Assembly: GCF_003234965.1 (NCBI RefSeq)
Contig: NZ_QKVK01000006.1
Span: forward strand, 246,175 to 310,174
DNA: 64,000 nucleotides
From: Aestuariivirga litoralis
Lineage (GTDB): Bacteria; Pseudomonadota; Alphaproteobacteria; Rhizobiales; Aestuariivirgaceae
Direction of reading: 5' to 3'
Every line of letters starts with the position of its first letter. Positions within the stretch are counted from its first letter, which is position 1. The notes under the pieces were generated by a model that searched no databases, was not told the DNA's origin, and saw only the letters and a list, made by a program, of their open reading frames with translations. A program made the position numbers and the translations under genes. This document shows positions 19,227 to 30,814 of the stretch, piece after piece.

Positions 19227-21280
19227 CAGTGTGCGCCCCCGAACATGAACCAGGAAATCAATGCGGCGACACCAATCATCATGGCGAAGGCATAGTGATA
19301 GAGATAGCCGGTCTGCAGCCGGACGACGCCCTTGGTGACGTCATTGACGACCGCCGAGACGCCATCGGGGCCGAAGCCGTCGATGAGGAAGCCGTCGCCC
19401 TTCTTCCACAGGAAGCGGCCGAGCCACATGGTGGGCCTGACGAAGATCACGTCATAGAGCTCGTCGAAGTACCACTTGTTGAGCAGGAACCTGTAGAGCG
19501 GCTGGTGCTGCTCGGCGAGGCGCTTCGGGATCGAGGTGTCGCGGATGTAGAAGATCCAGGCGACGACGAAGCCGAGGACCATGGCGATGAAGGGCGACCA
19601 CTTCACGAGGGCGGGAACCATTCCTTCCTCGTGCATCTCGTGCATCACCTCGCCATTGGCGAGCGAGGCGCCCCAGAATTCCTTGTAGTCGTGGCCGATG
19701 AAATAGTCCTTGAAGAAGAAGCCCGCAAAGAGCGCGCCGATCGCCAGCACGAAGAGCGGGACCAGCATGACGGGCGGGCTCTCATGCACGTGCTCCATCA
19801 CCTCGCGGCTGGCGCGGGGCTGGCCGTTGAAGGTCATGAAGGTCAGGCGCCAGGAGTAGAAGGAGGTGAAGACCGCTGCGACGATGAGCATCCAGAAGGC
19901 GAAGCCCCAGCCGGAGACGTAAGCCGCCTCGATGATCGCGTCCTTGGAGAAGTAGCCCGACGTATAGGGGAAGCCGGTGAGCGCCAGGTTGCCGATCACC
20001 ATCATGGCGAAGGTGATCTTGATGAAGGGGCCGAGGCCGCCCATCTTGCGCATGTCCTGCTCGCCCGAGACGGCGTGGATGACGGAGCCCGCCGAAAGGA
20101 AGAGCAGCGCCTTGAAGAAGGCATGGGTGAAGAGGTGGAACACGCCCGCCCCGTATGCGCCCACGCCCAGCGCCACGAACATGTAGCCCAACTGCGAACA
20201 GGTCGAATAGGCGATGACGCGCTTGATGTCGTTCTGCACGAGGCCGACGGAGGCCGCGAAGAAGGCCGTGATGGCGCCGATGACGACGACGAAGTCCTTG
20301 GCATGGGGCGCCAGCTCGAACATCGGCGACAGGCGGGCGACCATGAAGACGCCGGCCGTCACCATGGTGGCGGCGTGGATGAGCGCCGAGACCGGCGTCG
20401 GGCCTTCCATGGCGTCGGGGAGCCAGGTGTGCAGCAGGAACTGAGCCGACTTGCCCATGGCGCCCATGAAGAGCAGGAGGCAGAGCACGGTGAGCGTATC
20501 AGGAGTCCAGGCCAGGAACTGCATCGGCTTGCCGGCCATGCCGGGGGCGGCGGCGAAGATGGTATCGAAGTCGACCGTCTGGAAGACCAGGAAACAGCCG
20601 AAGATGCCGAGCGCGAAGCCGAAGTCGCCCACTCGGTTGACGATGAAGGCCTTCATGGCAGCGGCACAGGCACTGTCACGCTGGTACCAGAAGCCGATGA
20701 GAAGATAGGACGCGAGGCCCACGCCCTCCCAGCCGAAGAACATCTGGACGAGGTTGTCCGCCGTCACCAGCATGAGCATGGCGAAGGTGAAGAGCGAGAG
20801 ATAGGCGAAGAAGCGCGGCTGCGACTCGTCATGGCTCATGTAGCCGAGCGAGTAGATGTGGACGAGCGCCGAGACCGTGTTCACCACCACCAGCATGACG
20901 GCGGTGAGCGTGTCGACGCGGATCATCCAGTTGGCGGAGAGCGCGCCGGAATTGATCCAGTGCAGCAGCTCGATCTTCTCGGCGCGCGGCTCGTGCAGGA
21001 ATCCGGCGAAGACGTACCAGGAGAGAACGGCAGAGATGCAGAGCAGCGCGGTGGTGAGGTACATCGGCCACTTCGGGCCGTCGTAGGCCCCGTGGTGGCC
21101 GTGGTCGTCGTCATGGCCATGCGCGTGGTCATGGTGGCCGTGCGCGTCATGCGCGTGCGCGTGTTCGCCATAGACATCGGCATCGCGGCCGAGGTGCTTG
21201 AACACCTTGGTGCCGAAGAGCCCAGCGATGAGCGCGCCGAGCAGCGGCAGGAAAACGATGGCGGAAAGGACGGTGTTCAT
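19226..21280 (-). CDS. nuoL: NADH-quinone oxidoreductase subunit L with His-rich loop
   Basis: A 684-residue distal proton-pumping subunit of complex I. Core motifs include [36 protein letters not shown] and [11 protein letters not shown]; the C-terminal lateral amphipathic helix region is present. Unusually, residues about 40-63, between the first and second membrane helices, contain 12 histidines and several aspartates. The start at 21280 follows nuoK after a 10 bp gap. Confidence 0.97.
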   Translation of the reverse strand: MNTVLSAIVFLPLLGALIAGLFGTKVFKHLGRDADVYGEHAHAHDAHGHHDHAHGHDDDHGHHGAYDGPKWPMYLTTALLCISAVLSWYVFAGFLHEPRAEKIELLHWINSGALSANWMIRVDTLTAVMLVVVNTVSALVHIYSLGYMSHDESQPRFFAYLSLFTFAMLMLVTADNLVQMFFGWEGVGLASYLLIGFWYQRDSACAAAMKAFIVNRVGDFGFALGIFGCFLVFQTVDFDTIFAAAPGMAGKPMQFLAWTPDTLTVLCLLLFMGAMGKSAQFLLHTWLPDAMEGPTPVSALIHAATMVTAGVFMVARLSPMFELAPHAKDFVVVIGAITAFFAASVGLVQNDIKRVIAYSTCSQLGYMFVALGVGAYGAGVFHLFTHAFFKALLFLSAGSVIHAVSGEQDMRKMGGLGPFIKITFAMMVIGNLALTGFPYTSGYFSKDAIIEAAYVSGWGFAFWMLIVAAVFTSFYSWRLTFMTFNGQPRASREVMEHVHESPPVMLVPLFVLAIGALFAGFFFKDYFIGHDYKEFWGASLANGEVMHEMHEEGMVPALVKWSPFIAMVLGFVVAWIFYIRDTSIPKRLAEQHQPLYRFLLNKWYFDELYDVIFVRPTMWLGRFLWKKGDGFLIDGFGPDGVSAVVNDVTKGVVRLQTGYLYHYAFAMMIGVAALISWFMFGGAH

Positions 21281-21290
21281 GGTGTGCCCG

Positions 21291-21599
21291 TCAGCCCTTC
21301 ATGAGATTGATGTCTTCAACCGCGATGGTGCCGCGGTTGCGGAAATAGGTGACGAGGATCGCAAGGCCGATGGCCGCTTCGCCGGCGGCAACGGTGAGCA
21401 CCAGCAGCGCGAAGACCTGGCCGACGAGATCGCCGAGGAAGCTCGAGAAGGCGACGAGGTTGATGTTCACCGAGAGCAGGATCAACTCGACCGACATCAG
21501 GATGACGATGACGTTCTTGCGGTTCAGGAAGATGCCGAAGACGCCGATGGTGAAGAGGATCGCCGCGACGGTGAGATACTGCGAGAGGCCGATTTCCAT
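21291..21599 (-). CDS. nuoK: NADH-quinone oxidoreductase subunit K
   Basis: A 102-residue, three-helix subunit of the complex I membrane arm. It carries the conserved glutamates of the E-channel in [15 protein letters not shown] and [12 protein letters not shown]. It lies between nuoJ (3 bp gap) and nuoL (10 bp gap), and its length is normal. Confidence 0.97.
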   Translation of the reverse strand: MEIGLSQYLTVAAILFTIGVFGIFLNRKNVIVILMSVELILLSVNINLVAFSSFLGDLVGQVFALLVLTVAAGEAAIGLAILVTYFRNRGTIAVEDINLMKG

Positions 21600-21602
21600 G
21601 GC

Positions 21603-22211
21603 TCAGATCCCCTGCCCCGGCTTGACCTTGACGACCTCGATGGCGGTGGCGGGGGTGCGGGCCACCTGCACCGAGATATCCTGGCGCTTGACGCCCGGCT
21701 TGTGGCGCAGCGTCAGCACGATGGCGCCCACCATGGCGACGAGCAGCACGAGGCCCGCCGCCTGGAAGTAGAAGAGGAAGTCGGTGTAGAGCACCTTGCC
21801 CAGAGCCTCGGTATTGGTGACGCCCTCGGGCAGCGGAGCGGCGCGCTGCTGCAGGCTCGCCGGGCTGATGACCCAGCCGCCGACCGCAAGCGCCAGCTCG
21901 ACGAGAACGATGAGGCCGATCACGCCGCCGACGGGCAGGTAGTTCAGCATGCCCTGCCTGAGTTCCACGAAGTCGACGTCGAGCATCATGACGACGAAGA
22001 GGAAGAGCACGGCGACGGCGCCGACATAGACGACGACCAGGATCATCGCCAGGAACTCCGCCCCCAGCAGCACGAAGAGGCCGGCGGCGTTGAAGAAGCA
22101 CAGGATGAGGAAGAGCACCGAGTGAACCGGGTTCCTCGCCGAAATGACCATGACCGCGGAGGCAACCGCGATGGCCGAGAAGAGATAGAAGAAGAGTGCG
22201 GCGACCATCAT
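21603..22211 (-). CDS. nuoJ: NADH-quinone oxidoreductase subunit J
   Basis: A 202-residue, five-helix subunit of the complex I membrane arm. The conserved third helix with the pi-bulge region (MILVVVYVGAVAVLFLFVVMMLDV) is clear. It lies 8 bp after nuoI and 3 bp before nuoK. Confidence 0.97.
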   Translation of the reverse strand: MMVAALFFYLFSAIAVASAVMVISARNPVHSVLFLILCFFNAAGLFVLLGAEFLAMILVVVYVGAVAVLFLFVVMMLDVDFVELRQGMLNYLPVGGVIGLIVLVELALAVGGWVISPASLQQRAAPLPEGVTNTEALGKVLYTDFLFYFQAAGLVLLVAMVGAIVLTLRHKPGVKRQDISVQVARTPATAIEVVKVKPGQGI

Positions 22212-22219
22212 GGGCTCCT

Positions 22220-22708
22220 TCAGCGGTAGGGCGCGTCCATCGCGATGTTCCTCGCGATTTCACGCTCCCAGCGGTCACCGTTGGCGAGAAGCTTCTCCTT
22301 GTCGTAGAGCAGCTCCTCGCGGGTTTCGGTGGCGAATTCGAAGTTGGGGCCGAGCACGATGGCATCGACCGGGCAGGCCTCCTGGCAGAAGCCGCAATAG
22401 ATGCATTTCACCATGTCGATGTCGTAGCGCGTGGTGCGCCGCGTACCGTCATTGCGGCGGGGGCCGGCCTCGATGGTGATGGCGAGTGCGGGGCACACGG
22501 CCTCGCAGAGCTTGCAGGCGATGCAGCGTTCCTCGCCGGAAGGATAGCGGCGCAGCGCGTGCTCGCCGCGGAAACGGGGCGAGACGGGGCCCTTCTCGTT
22601 CGGATAGTTGATCGTCGCCTTGGGCGCGAAGAAGTAGCGCATCGACAGCACGGTGGCGGCGACGAACTCCTTCAGGAACAACGAGCGGGCGGCTTGTGCG
22701 AGTTTCAT
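22220..22708 (-). CDS. nuoI: NADH-quinone oxidoreductase subunit I
   Basis: A 162-residue peripheral-arm subunit with two 4Fe-4S ferredoxin motifs, [12 protein letters not shown] and [12 protein letters not shown] (clusters N6a and N6b). These carry electrons from NuoG to the N2 cluster in NuoB. It follows the small membrane ORF with a 4 bp gap. Confidence 0.97.
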   Translation of the reverse strand: MKLAQAARSLFLKEFVAATVLSMRYFFAPKATINYPNEKGPVSPRFRGEHALRRYPSGEERCIACKLCEAVCPALAITIEAGPRRNDGTRRTTRYDIDMVKCIYCGFCQEACPVDAIVLGPNFEFATETREELLYDKEKLLANGDRWEREIARNIAMDAPYR

Positions 22709-22712
22709 GGGT

Positions 22713-22946
22713 TCACCCGAACATTTTCAGACGGCTTCCCAGCAGGAAGCCGAGGACCGGCATGAGGACGAGGCTCTGGAACTTGACCAGCGCCATGATG
22801 GTGGAGGGACTCAACCCCTGCGACTGCGTGAGCTTGGCCTTCTCATGGCGCCAGCGCAGCGAGGGGTAGATGGAGCGGTTGACCAGCGCCACCTCGGCAA
22901 TGCCAAGGGCCGCGAACAACAGGGCTCCGACGAGAGGTGCGATCAT
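22713..22946 (-). CDS. Small two-helix membrane protein inserted between nuoH and nuoI
   Basis: A 77-residue predicted protein with a hydrophobic N-terminal segment ([18 protein letters not shown]), a basic middle (RWRHEKAKL) and a second hydrophobic segment near the C-terminus ([12 protein letters not shown]). The ATG at 22946 overlaps the nuoH stop in ATGA; an in-frame ATG at 22955 is the alternative. It is not a canonical complex I subunit. Tight coupling on both sides suggests expression with the complex as an accessory or assembly factor; that role is an inference. Confidence 0.7.
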   Translation of the reverse strand: MIAPLVGALLFAALGIAEVALVNRSIYPSLRWRHEKAKLTQSQGLSPSTIMALVKFQSLVLMPVLGFLLGSRLKMFG

Positions 22947-24004
22947 GGCGCCCATCCGAAACCGACGAGCACGCCGGCGACCAGCACCACATAGAAGATC
23001 GAGATCGGCAGGAACACCTTCCAGCCCAGGCGCATCAGCTGGTCATAGCGGTAGCGCGGCACGAAGGCCTTCACCAGCGCGAACATGAAGAAGACCAGCA
23101 CCACCTTGAGGAAGAACCAGATGAAGCCCGGCACCCAGTTCAGGGGCGGCACGTCGATGGGCGGCAGCCACCCGCCGAGGAAGAGGATGGTGGTCATCGC
23201 GCACATCAGCACGATCGCCACATATTCGCCGAGCATGAAGAGAAGGTAGGGCGTGGAGGAATATTCCACCATGAAGCCGGCGACGAGTTCCGATTCCGCT
23301 TCCACGAGGTCGAAGGGCGGACGGTTGGTTTCCGCCAGCGCCGAGACGAAGAAGATGATGAACATCGGGAACAGCGGCAGGAAATACCAGTCGAGGAAGG
23401 AGCCCGGCAGGCCCAGCATGGTGCCAAGCCCGGTGTGCTGCGAGCGCACGATCTCGGTCAAGTTCATCGAGCCCGCGCACATCAGCACGGTGACGATGAC
23501 GAAGCCGATCGACACCTCGTAGGACACCATCTGCGCGGCGGAGCGGAGAGCGGAAAGGAAGGGGTACTTCGAGTTCGAGGCCCAGCCGCCCATGATGACG
23601 CCATAGACGCCGAGCGAGGACAGCGCGAAGAGATAGAGGATGCCGACATTGATGTCGGAGATCACCCACTTGCCCTCGACGAGACCGAAGAAGGAGCCTT
23701 CCGACACGGGCACCACGGCCCAGGCGGCAAGCGCCAGCGTGGCGGTCACCAGCGGCGCGATGACGAAGACGCCCTTGTTGGCGCCGTCCGGGATCACCAC
23801 TTCCTTCAGCGCGAACTTGATGAGGTCGGCGAAGGACTGGAACAGGCCCCAGGGGCCCACGACATTGGGGCCCCGGCGCATCTGCACGGCAGCCCAGATC
23901 TTGCGGTCGGCCCACAGCAGATAGGCGACGATCAGCAAGAGGCCCGCCATGAAGCCGAAGCTCACGACGGCGAAGAACAGCAGGGTGAGAAGAGCCTCGA
24001 TCAT
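22943..24004 (-). CDS. nuoH: NADH-quinone oxidoreductase subunit H
   Basis: A 353-residue membrane subunit forming the quinone chamber with NuoB and NuoD. Signatures are the N-terminal [20 protein letters not shown], the acidic loop [20 protein letters not shown] and the C-terminal [14 protein letters not shown]. It starts 3 bp after the nuoG stop. Confidence 0.97.
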   Translation of the reverse strand: MIEALLTLLFFAVVSFGFMAGLLLIVAYLLWADRKIWAAVQMRRGPNVVGPWGLFQSFADLIKFALKEVVIPDGANKGVFVIAPLVTATLALAAWAVVPVSEGSFFGLVEGKWVISDINVGILYLFALSSLGVYGVIMGGWASNSKYPFLSALRSAAQMVSYEVSIGFVIVTVLMCAGSMNLTEIVRSQHTGLGTMLGLPGSFLDWYFLPLFPMFIIFFVSALAETNRPPFDLVEAESELVAGFMVEYSSTPYLLFMLGEYVAIVLMCAMTTILFLGGWLPPIDVPPLNWVPGFIWFFLKVVLVFFMFALVKAFVPRYRYDQLMRLGWKVFLPISIFYVVLVAGVLVGFGWAP

Positions 24005-24007
24005 GAT

Positions 24008-26089
24008 TTACTCAGCGGCCTCGAGCTTCTGCACGTTCTTCAGGGCCGAACATTCGGCCATGATGCGGGACGCGCGGGCAATCGGGTTGGTCATGTAATA
24101 GTCGGAGACGGGAGAGCGGAAGGGCTCCGCCGCCATGGCACCCGCGGCCTTGCCGAGATCGGCGAGTTCATGGGTGGAGGCCGTCTCGCGCTGGTCGATG
24201 CGCATCAGCTGCGGGGCCACCTTGTACATGGCGGCGCGCAGCTCATCGAGATTGTTCCAGGGCAGTGCATTGCCCAGCGTCTCGGTGAGGGCGCGGAAGA
24301 TCGCCCAGTCCTCGCGGGCCTCGCCCGGCGGGAAGGAGGCGCGCTCGGTCAGCTGCGGGCGGCCCTCGGTGTTTACATAGGTCGCCTGCTTCTCCACATA
24401 GGCCGCACCGGCAAGGATCACGTCGGCGCGGTGGGCGCCGGCATCACCATGGGTGCCGACATAGACGACGAAGGTGGAGCCAAGCGCCTGGGTGTCGATC
24501 TCGTCGGCGCCGATGAGGAAGAGGATGTCGAGGTCGCCCGACTTTGCGGCCTCCAGCATCTGGCGGGTGGTCTTGCCGCCGTCAGCTGCCGGCAGCGCGC
24601 AGACATCGAGCGCACCGACGCGGCCCGCCGCGGTGTGCAGCACGTTGAAGCCGTTCCAGCCGTCCTTGATGGCGCCCAGCTTCTCGGCTGCCTTGTAGGC
24701 CGCGGCCAGAACCTGCGGGCCATCGGCGCGGGCGAGAGCCCCCTGCCCCACGATCACCATCGGCTTGCCGCCTGATGCTTCGGCGGAGTCCACGAACTTC
24801 GCCAGCGTCTCGGGGCCAGCGCCGAGATAGGTGTAGGGATAGGTGAGGTCGGCCTGCTCGCCGATCACCGCGACCGGGCAGCCGCCGCGCGTCACGCGCT
24901 TGCGGATGCGGGCGTTGAGCACGGTCGCCTCGAGGCGCGGGTTGGTGCCGATGAGGAGGATCGAGTCTGCCTCCTCGATGCCGGAAATGCCGGTGTTGAA
25001 GAGATAGCCCGCACGGCCGCCCTTCTCGCCCAGCGGTGTTCCGTCCTGGCGGCAGTCGATGTTCCTGATGCCGAACTGGTCGGCGAACTGGCGCACCGAG
25101 AAGGCCTCTTCGGCCGAAACGAGATCGCCGAGGATGATGCCGATGCGGTCCGGGTTCACGCCACTCATGCGCTGGGCGATGCGCTGGAAGGCCTCCTGCC
25201 ACGAGGCCGCGCGCAGCTTGCCGAACTCGCGCACGTAAGGCCGGTCGAGGCGCTGCGCCTTCAATCCGTCCCACACGAAGCGCGTCTTGTCGGAGATCCA
25301 CTCTTCGTTCACGTCCTCATGGGTGCGCGGCAGGATGCGCATCACCTCGCGGCCGCGCGCGTCGACGCGGATGTTGGAGCCGACCGCATCCATCACGTCG
25401 ATGGTCTCGGTCTTGCGCAACTCCCAGGGCCTTGCCTTGAACTCGTAGGGCAGCGAGGTGAGCGCACCCACCGGGCAGAGGTCGATGATGTTGCCCTGGA
25501 GCTCGGAGGAGATCGCCTTGTTGAGATAGGTGGTGATCTCCATGTCCTCGCCGCGGCCGGTGGCGCCCATCTCCTCGATGCCGGCCACCTCGGTGGTGAA
25601 GCGGACGCAGCGCGTGCACTGGATGCAGCGGTTCATGTTGGTGTTGACGAGCGGGCCCAGATACTTGTTCTCGACGGCGCGCTTGTTCTCGTGGAAGCGG
25701 TTCTTGTCCACGCCATAGACCATGGCCTGGTCCTGCAGGTCGCATTCGCCGCCCTGGTCGCAGATCGGGCAGTCGAGCGGGTGGTTGATGAGCAGGAACT
25801 CCATCACGCCTTCGCGCGCCTTCTTCACCATCGGGGTGTTGGTGAAGACCTCCGGCGGCTCGCCATTGGGGCCGGGGCGCAGGTCGTTGACCGACATGGC
25901 GCAGGAGGCCTGGGGCTTGGGCGGTCCGCCCTTCACCTCGACGAGGCACATGCGGCAGTTGCCGGCGATCGACAGGCGCTCATGATAACAGAAGCGCGGC
26001 ACTTGCGCGCCCGCCTGTTCGCAGGCCTGCAGCAGGTTGAGGCCGTTCTCGACCTCCAACTCCACTCCGTCGATCTTGATCTTAGGCAT
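24008..26089 (-). CDS. nuoG: NADH-quinone oxidoreductase subunit G
   Basis: A 693-residue iron-sulfur subunit of the peripheral arm. The N-terminal 2Fe-2S domain has cysteines in [17 protein letters not shown] and GNCRMC. The His/Cys 4Fe-4S site is [17 protein letters not shown], and a ferredoxin-type site is [10 protein letters not shown]. The long C-terminal part is a molybdopterin-oxidoreductase-like fold without catalytic function. The 61 bp gap to nuoF is the widest in the operon. Confidence 0.97.
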   Translation of the reverse strand: MPKIKIDGVELEVENGLNLLQACEQAGAQVPRFCYHERLSIAGNCRMCLVEVKGGPPKPQASCAMSVNDLRPGPNGEPPEVFTNTPMVKKAREGVMEFLLINHPLDCPICDQGGECDLQDQAMVYGVDKNRFHENKRAVENKYLGPLVNTNMNRCIQCTRCVRFTTEVAGIEEMGATGRGEDMEITTYLNKAISSELQGNIIDLCPVGALTSLPYEFKARPWELRKTETIDVMDAVGSNIRVDARGREVMRILPRTHEDVNEEWISDKTRFVWDGLKAQRLDRPYVREFGKLRAASWQEAFQRIAQRMSGVNPDRIGIILGDLVSAEEAFSVRQFADQFGIRNIDCRQDGTPLGEKGGRAGYLFNTGISGIEEADSILLIGTNPRLEATVLNARIRKRVTRGGCPVAVIGEQADLTYPYTYLGAGPETLAKFVDSAEASGGKPMVIVGQGALARADGPQVLAAAYKAAEKLGAIKDGWNGFNVLHTAAGRVGALDVCALPAADGGKTTRQMLEAAKSGDLDILFLIGADEIDTQALGSTFVVYVGTHGDAGAHRADVILAGAAYVEKQATYVNTEGRPQLTERASFPPGEAREDWAIFRALTETLGNALPWNNLDELRAAMYKVAPQLMRIDQRETASTHELADLGKAAGAMAAEPFRSPVSDYYMTNPIARASRIMAECSALKNVQKLEAAE

Positions 26090-26150
26090 CAGCTTGCTCG
26101 CCTTCTCATTCCTTCAGGCATCGGCCCGGGGCCGCCACCATTGATCTCTC

Positions 26151-27458
26151 TCACTCGGCCGCGATCTTGCGGACGGCACCATCCGGATCGGGGTTCGCGG
26201 CATACTGGTCGATGCGCGCCTCGATCACCGGCCGGAAATGCGCGATGAGGCCCTGGATCGGCCAGGCCGCGGCATCACCCAGGGCGCAGATGGTGTGGCC
26301 CTCGATCTGCTTCGTCACGTCCAGCAGCATGTCGATCTCGCGCTTTTCCGCACGGCCCTCGGCCATGCGGCTCATCACGCGCCACATCCAGCCCGTGCCT
26401 TCGCGGCAGGGCGTGCACTGGCCGCAGGACTCGTGCTTGTAGAAGTACGCCAGCCGCGCGATGGCGCGGATGAGGTCGGTCGACTTGTCCATCACGATGA
26501 CCGCCGCGGTGCCGAGGCCGGAGCGCAGCTTGCCCAGCGAGTCGAAGTCCATCGGCGTGTCGATGATGAGGTCGGCCGGGACCATGCGCACGGAGGACCC
26601 GCCGGGGATCACCGCCAGCAGGTTCTCGAAGCCGCCGCGCACGCCGCCGGCGTGCCTGTCGATCAGTTCGCGGAAGGGAATGCCGAGTTCTTCCTCCACC
26701 ACGCAGGGCTTGTTGACGTGGCCCGAGATGCAGAAGAGCTTGGTGCCTGCGTTGTTGGGGCGGCCGAGTGAGGCGAACCAGGTTGCGCCGCGCCGCATGA
26801 TGGTGCCGGCAACCGCGATCGACTCGACGTTGTTCACGGTCGTCGGTGCGCCGTAGAGGCCCACGTTCGCAGGGAACGGCGGCTTCATGCGCGGCTGGCC
26901 CTTCTTGCCCTCGATCGACTCGAGCATGGCCGTCTCTTCGCCGCAAATATAGGCGCCGGCGCCATGGTGGACGATGATGTCGAAGTCCCAGCCATGGACG
27001 TTGTTCTTGCCGATGAGGCGCGCCTCATAGGCCTGGTCGACGGCGGCCTGCAGGTGCTCGCGCTCGCGGATGAATTCGCCGCGCACATAGATCACCGCCG
27101 TGTGGCAGCCCATGGCGGCACCCGCAAGCAGGCAGCCCTCGACGAGGAGGTGCGGTTCGTGGCGCAGGATCTCGCGGTCCTTGCAGGTGCCGGGCTCCGA
27201 CTCGTCGGCATTGACCACGAGGTAATGCGGGCGTTCGCCGATGACCTTCGGCATGAAGGACCACTTGAGGCCGGTGGGGAAGCCAGCACCGCCGCGGCCG
27301 CGCAAGCCAGAGGCCTTGATCTCGTTGATCATCCAGTCGCGGCCATTGTCGATGAAGCCCTTGGTGCCGCTCCAGCAGCCGCGCTTTTTCGCGCCTTCCA
27401 GACCCCAGTCGTGGAAGCCGTAGATGTTGGTGAAGATGCGGTCCTTGTCAGCGAGCAT
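26151..27458 (-). CDS. nuoF: NADH-quinone oxidoreductase subunit F (NADH/FMN subunit)
   Basis: A 435-residue NADH-binding flavoprotein, the electron entry point of complex I. FMN/NADH-binding segments are [16 protein letters not shown] and [19 protein letters not shown]. The N3 4Fe-4S cysteines are in [12 protein letters not shown] plus a C-terminal Cys in [13 protein letters not shown]. It follows nuoE by 9 bp. Confidence 0.98.
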   Translation of the reverse strand: MLADKDRIFTNIYGFHDWGLEGAKKRGCWSGTKGFIDNGRDWMINEIKASGLRGRGGAGFPTGLKWSFMPKVIGERPHYLVVNADESEPGTCKDREILRHEPHLLVEGCLLAGAAMGCHTAVIYVRGEFIREREHLQAAVDQAYEARLIGKNNVHGWDFDIIVHHGAGAYICGEETAMLESIEGKKGQPRMKPPFPANVGLYGAPTTVNNVESIAVAGTIMRRGATWFASLGRPNNAGTKLFCISGHVNKPCVVEEELGIPFRELIDRHAGGVRGGFENLLAVIPGGSSVRMVPADLIIDTPMDFDSLGKLRSGLGTAAVIVMDKSTDLIRAIARLAYFYKHESCGQCTPCREGTGWMWRVMSRMAEGRAEKREIDMLLDVTKQIEGHTICALGDAAAWPIQGLIAHFRPVIEARIDQYAANPDPDGAVRKIAAE

Positions 27459-27467
27459 GGCTCTGTC

Positions 27468-28142
27468 TCACTTCTTCTCTTCCGCCGGGGCCGGCGGGGG
27501 CGGCTCGACGCGAACGAAAGTCCGCTGGCCTTCATAAAGCGACGGGTCGGTGAGCGCCGTCTGCGCGCCTTCAGGGGCAGCCATGTGACGGTCGATCTGC
27601 GGACCCACCTTCACCTTGCGGCCGGCGGCGAGATCATCGATCAGCTTCTCGAGCGAGGCGGGGGTGAGGTCCTCGTAGGTGTCCTTGAAGATCTGCACCA
27701 TGGGCGCGTTCACGCAGGCGCCGAGGCACTCGACCTCTTCCCAGGAGAACTTCCCGTCCTCGGTGACGTGGTGCGGCTCGTGGCTGATGCGGTTCTGGCA
27801 GACCTTCTTGAGGTCCTCCGCACCGCGCAGCATGCAGGGCGTGGTGCCGCAGACCTGGATGTGGGCAACCTTGCCCACCGGCTGCAGCTGGAACATGGTG
27901 TAGAAGGTCGCCACCTCGAGCACGCGGATATAGGACATGTCGAGCATGTTCGCGATGTACTCGATCATGGGCTTGGTCACCCAGTTGTCGTTCTGCTCCT
28001 GGGCGCGCCAGAGCAGCGGAATGACGGCCGAGGCCTGCTTGCCCGCAGGATACTGTGCGATCTTTGCCTTGGCCCAGGCCAGGTTCTCCGCATTGAAGGC
28101 GAAGCTGTCGGGCTGGATAGGATGAAGACGTCGGACGCTCAC
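27468..28142 (-). CDS. nuoE: NADH-quinone oxidoreductase subunit E
   Basis: A 224-residue thioredoxin-fold subunit with the N1a 2Fe-2S cluster: cysteines in [11 protein letters not shown] and [11 protein letters not shown] Pro/Glu-rich C-terminal tail of about 30 residues extends beyond the usual E. coli length, as is common in alphaproteobacteria. The GTG start at 28142 overlaps the nuoD stop (GTGA). Confidence 0.97.
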   Translation of the reverse strand: MSVRRLHPIQPDSFAFNAENLAWAKAKIAQYPAGKQASAVIPLLWRAQEQNDNWVTKPMIEYIANMLDMSYIRVLEVATFYTMFQLQPVGKVAHIQVCGTTPCMLRGAEDLKKVCQNRISHEPHHVTEDGKFSWEEVECLGACVNAPMVQIFKDTYEDLTPASLEKLIDDLAAGRKVKVGPQIDRHMAAPEGAQTALTDPSLYEGQRTFVRVEPPPPAPAEEKK

Positions 28143-29332
28143 CGGTCCACCTCACCAAAAACGATGTCGAGAGAGCCCAGCACGGCGGAAACGTCCGCCA
28201 GCATGTGGCCGCGGCAGATATGGTCCATCGCCTGGAGATGCGCGAAGCCGGGCGCGCGCAGCTTGCAGCGATAGGCCTTGTTGGTGCCATCCGAGACCAG
28301 ATAGACGCCGAACTCGCCCTTGGGGGCCTCGACGGCGGCATAGACCTCGCCCGGCGGCGTGTGGAAGCCTTCGGTGTGGAGCTTGAAGTGATGGATCAGC
28401 GCTTCCATCGAGCGCTTCATCTCCTCGCGCTTGGGCGGCACCACCTTGCCGTCGTTGGCCGAGACGGGGCCATTGCGCTCCGCACCGAGCAGCAGGTTGA
28501 CGCACTGCTTCATGATCTTCACCGATTCCCGCATTTCCTGCATGCGGATCAGGTAGCGGTCATAGCAGTCGCCGTTCTTGCCGATCGGGATGTCGAAATC
28601 CATCTCGTCGTAGCATTCATAGGGCTGCGCCCTGCGCAGGTCCCAGGCCGCACCCGAGCCGCGCACCATGACGCCCGAGAAGCCCCACTCGAAGCACTCC
28701 TTCAGCGAGACGACGCCGATGTCGACGTTGCGCTGCTTGAAAATGCGGTTGTCGGTCAAGAGGCCCTCGATGTCGTCCAGCACCTTGTTGTGGTGCTCGC
28801 AGAAGGTGCCGATGTCCTCGACAAGCTGCGGCGGCAGGTCCTCGTGGACGCCACCGGGGCGGAAATAGGCGGCATGCATGCGCGAGCCCGAGGCGCGCTC
28901 ATAGAACACCATCAGCTTCTCGCGCTCCTCGAAGCCCCAGAGCGGCGGGGTGAGCGCGCCCACGTCCATGGCCTGCGTGGTGACGTTGAGGAGATGCGAG
29001 AGGATGCGGCCGATCTCGGAGAACAGCACGCGGATCAGCTGGCCGCGCCGCGGCACGGTGAGGCCCAGCAGCTTCTCGATGGCGAGGCACCAGGCATGTT
29101 CCTGGTTCATCGGCGCCACATAGTCGAGGCGGTCGAAATAGGGCACGGCCTGGAGATAGGTCTTGTGCTCGATCAGCTTCTCGGTGCCACGGTGCAGCAG
29201 GCCGATATGCGGGTCGACGCGGGTGCAGACCTCGCCGTCGAGTTCCAGCACGAGGCGCAGCACGCCGTGGGCCGCCGGATGCTGCGGCCCGAAATTGATC
29301 GAAAAGTTGCGGACGGACTGGGTATCGGTCAC
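28139..29332 (-). CDS. nuoD: NADH-quinone oxidoreductase subunit D
   Basis: A 397-residue homologue of the hydrogenase large subunit that forms the quinone site with NuoB. Conserved features are [33 protein letters not shown] and the C-terminal FGEVDR. The GTG start at 29332 overlaps the nuoC stop by 4 bp. NuoC and NuoD are separate here, not fused as in E. coli. Confidence 0.98.
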   Translation of the reverse strand: MTDTQSVRNFSINFGPQHPAAHGVLRLVLELDGEVCTRVDPHIGLLHRGTEKLIEHKTYLQAVPYFDRLDYVAPMNQEHAWCLAIEKLLGLTVPRRGQLIRVLFSEIGRILSHLLNVTTQAMDVGALTPPLWGFEEREKLMVFYERASGSRMHAAYFRPGGVHEDLPPQLVEDIGTFCEHHNKVLDDIEGLLTDNRIFKQRNVDIGVVSLKECFEWGFSGVMVRGSGAAWDLRRAQPYECYDEMDFDIPIGKNGDCYDRYLIRMQEMRESVKIMKQCVNLLLGAERNGPVSANDGKVVPPKREEMKRSMEALIHHFKLHTEGFHTPPGEVYAAVEAPKGEFGVYLVSDGTNKAYRCKLRAPGFAHLQAMDHICRGHMLADVSAVLGSLDIVFGEVDR

Positions 29333-29934
29333 GGCTTGGCCTTTTCATCGCCGGGGAGGACGTATTCGGTGGCTTCCCACGGGCTCAAATAATCGAAGGC
29401 GCGGAATTCCTGCGTGAGCTTCACCGGCTCATAGACCACACGCTTGGCAAGATCGTCCCAGCGCACCTCGACATAGCCGGTGAGCGGGAAGTCCTTGCGC
29501 AGCGGATGGCCGGCAAAGCCGTAGTCGGTGAGGATGCGGCGCAGGTCCGGGTGGTTGGAGAAGAGCACGCCATAGAGATCGAAGGTCTCGCGCTCATACC
29601 AGTTGGCGGCGGGGAATACCGAGATGACGGAGGGCACCGCGGTGTCCTCGTCCGTCTCGACCTTCACGCGGATGCGGCGGTTCTTGTAGGGCGCGAGCAG
29701 GTGATAGACCACGTCGAAGCGCTTCTCGCGGTCCGGATAGTCCACGCCGCATATGTCGATGAAGCAGACGAAGTTGCACTCCGCATCGTCGCGGACGAAT
29801 TCGAGCACGCGGACGATGTGGGCGGCTTCCGCCAGCACCGTCAGCTCGCCATACTCCACCTTGAAGCCCGTTACCGCGCTTCCCAGCTTGCGGGCGATGT
29901 GCTCGCCCAGTTCACGCAAGGTCTCAGCCATCAT
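29329..29934 (-). CDS. nuoC: NADH-quinone oxidoreductase subunit C
   Basis: About 201 residues, the 30 kDa subunit of the peripheral arm. The family signature [20 protein letters not shown] is present, with [13 protein letters not shown] after it. Two consecutive ATGs (29934 and 29931) are possible starts; 29934 shares one base with the nuoB stop (TGATG). Confidence 0.97.
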   Translation of the reverse strand: MMAETLRELGEHIARKLGSAVTGFKVEYGELTVLAEAAHIVRVLEFVRDDAECNFVCFIDICGVDYPDREKRFDVVYHLLAPYKNRRIRVKVETDEDTAVPSVISVFPAANWYERETFDLYGVLFSNHPDLRRILTDYGFAGHPLRKDFPLTGYVEVRWDDLAKRVVYEPVKLTQEFRAFDYLSPWEATEYVLPGDEKAKP

Positions 29935-30458
29935 CAACGCTCGATCGTTCCGGTGCGGCGGATCTTCTTCTGCAGCTGCAGGATGCCGTAGATCAGCGCC
30001 TCTGCGGTGGGCGGGCAGCCGGGCACATAGATGTCCACCGGCACGATGCGGTCGCAGCCGCGCACCACGGAATAGGAGTAGTGATAGTAGCCACCGCCAT
30101 TGGCGCAGCTGCCCATGGAGATGACGTAGCGCGGCTCCGGCATCTGGTCATAGACCTTGCGGAGTGCGGGCGCCATCTTGTTGGTCAGCGTGCCGGCGAC
30201 GATCATCACGTCCGACTGGCGGGGCGAGGCGCGCGGCGCGAAGCCGAAGCGCTCGAGGTCCCAGCGCGGCATGGAGGCCTGCATCATCTCGACCGCGCAG
30301 CAAGCGAGCCCGAAGGTCATCCACATGAGCGAGCCCGTGCGGGCCCAGTTGATGAGGTCATCCGACGCGGTGACGAGGAAGCCCTTGTCGGCGAGTTCGG
30401 CGTTGATGTTGGTGAAGAACTCGCGCTGCTCAGGGGAAGCCTGTTCGATCAATCCCAT
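29934..30458 (-). CDS. nuoB: NADH-quinone oxidoreductase subunit B
   Basis: A 174-residue subunit carrying the terminal N2 4Fe-4S cluster. Ligand cysteines lie in [10 protein letters not shown] (the tandem Cys pair), [10 protein letters not shown] and [12 protein letters not shown] place the start at ATG 30458, which has GGGAG 8 bp upstream and overlaps the nuoA stop by 10 bp; an in-frame start at 30479 lies before the ribosome site. Confidence 0.97.
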   Translation of the reverse strand: MGLIEQASPEQREFFTNINAELADKGFLVTASDDLINWARTGSLMWMTFGLACCAVEMMQASMPRWDLERFGFAPRASPRQSDVMIVAGTLTNKMAPALRKVYDQMPEPRYVISMGSCANGGGYYHYSYSVVRGCDRIVPVDIYVPGCPPTAEALIYGILQLQKKIRRTGTIER

Positions 30459-30814
30459 TCGAGAGCTCCCTTTCGCCACTCATAGATGAAGCCGATGGTC
30501 AGGACGCCGAGGAAGATCATCATCGACCAGAAGCCGAAGACGCCCACTTCCTTCAGCGAAATCGCCCAGGGGAACAGGAAGGCCACCTCGAGGTCGAAGA
30601 TGATGAAGAGGATCGACACCAGGTAGAAGCGCACGTCGAACTTCATGCGGGCATCGTCGAAGGCGTTGAAGCCGCATTCGTATGCCGAGAGTTTCTCGGG
30701 GTCCGGGTTGCGGAAGGCGATCAGAATCGGGGTGATCAGCAGAATCAGGGAAAAGCCGAGCGCCACCCCGAGGAAGATGACGACGGGCAGGTATTCTCTC
30801 AAAAGTTCGGGCAT
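30449..30814 (-). CDS. nuoA: NADH-quinone oxidoreductase subunit A
   Basis: A 121-residue, three-helix membrane subunit and the first gene of the nuo operon. The conserved [20 protein letters not shown] and [12 protein letters not shown] are clear. The start at 30814 has AGGCGAGAG upstream and begins MPELLREYL, the usual N-terminus for the family. The operon promoter should lie upstream, between 30815 and about 31000. Confidence 0.96.
   Translation of the reverse strand: MPELLREYLPVVIFLGVALGFSLILLITPILIAFRNPDPEKLSAYECGFNAFDDARMKFDVRFYLVSILFIIFDLEVAFLFPWAISLKEVGVFGFWSMMIFLGVLTIGFIYEWRKGALEWD

Noticed and set aside
19229..21304. 691-residue plus-strand frame opposite nuoL
   Set aside because: Antisense of nuoL: charged low-complexity product with no motifs, caused by codon bias on the opposite strand.
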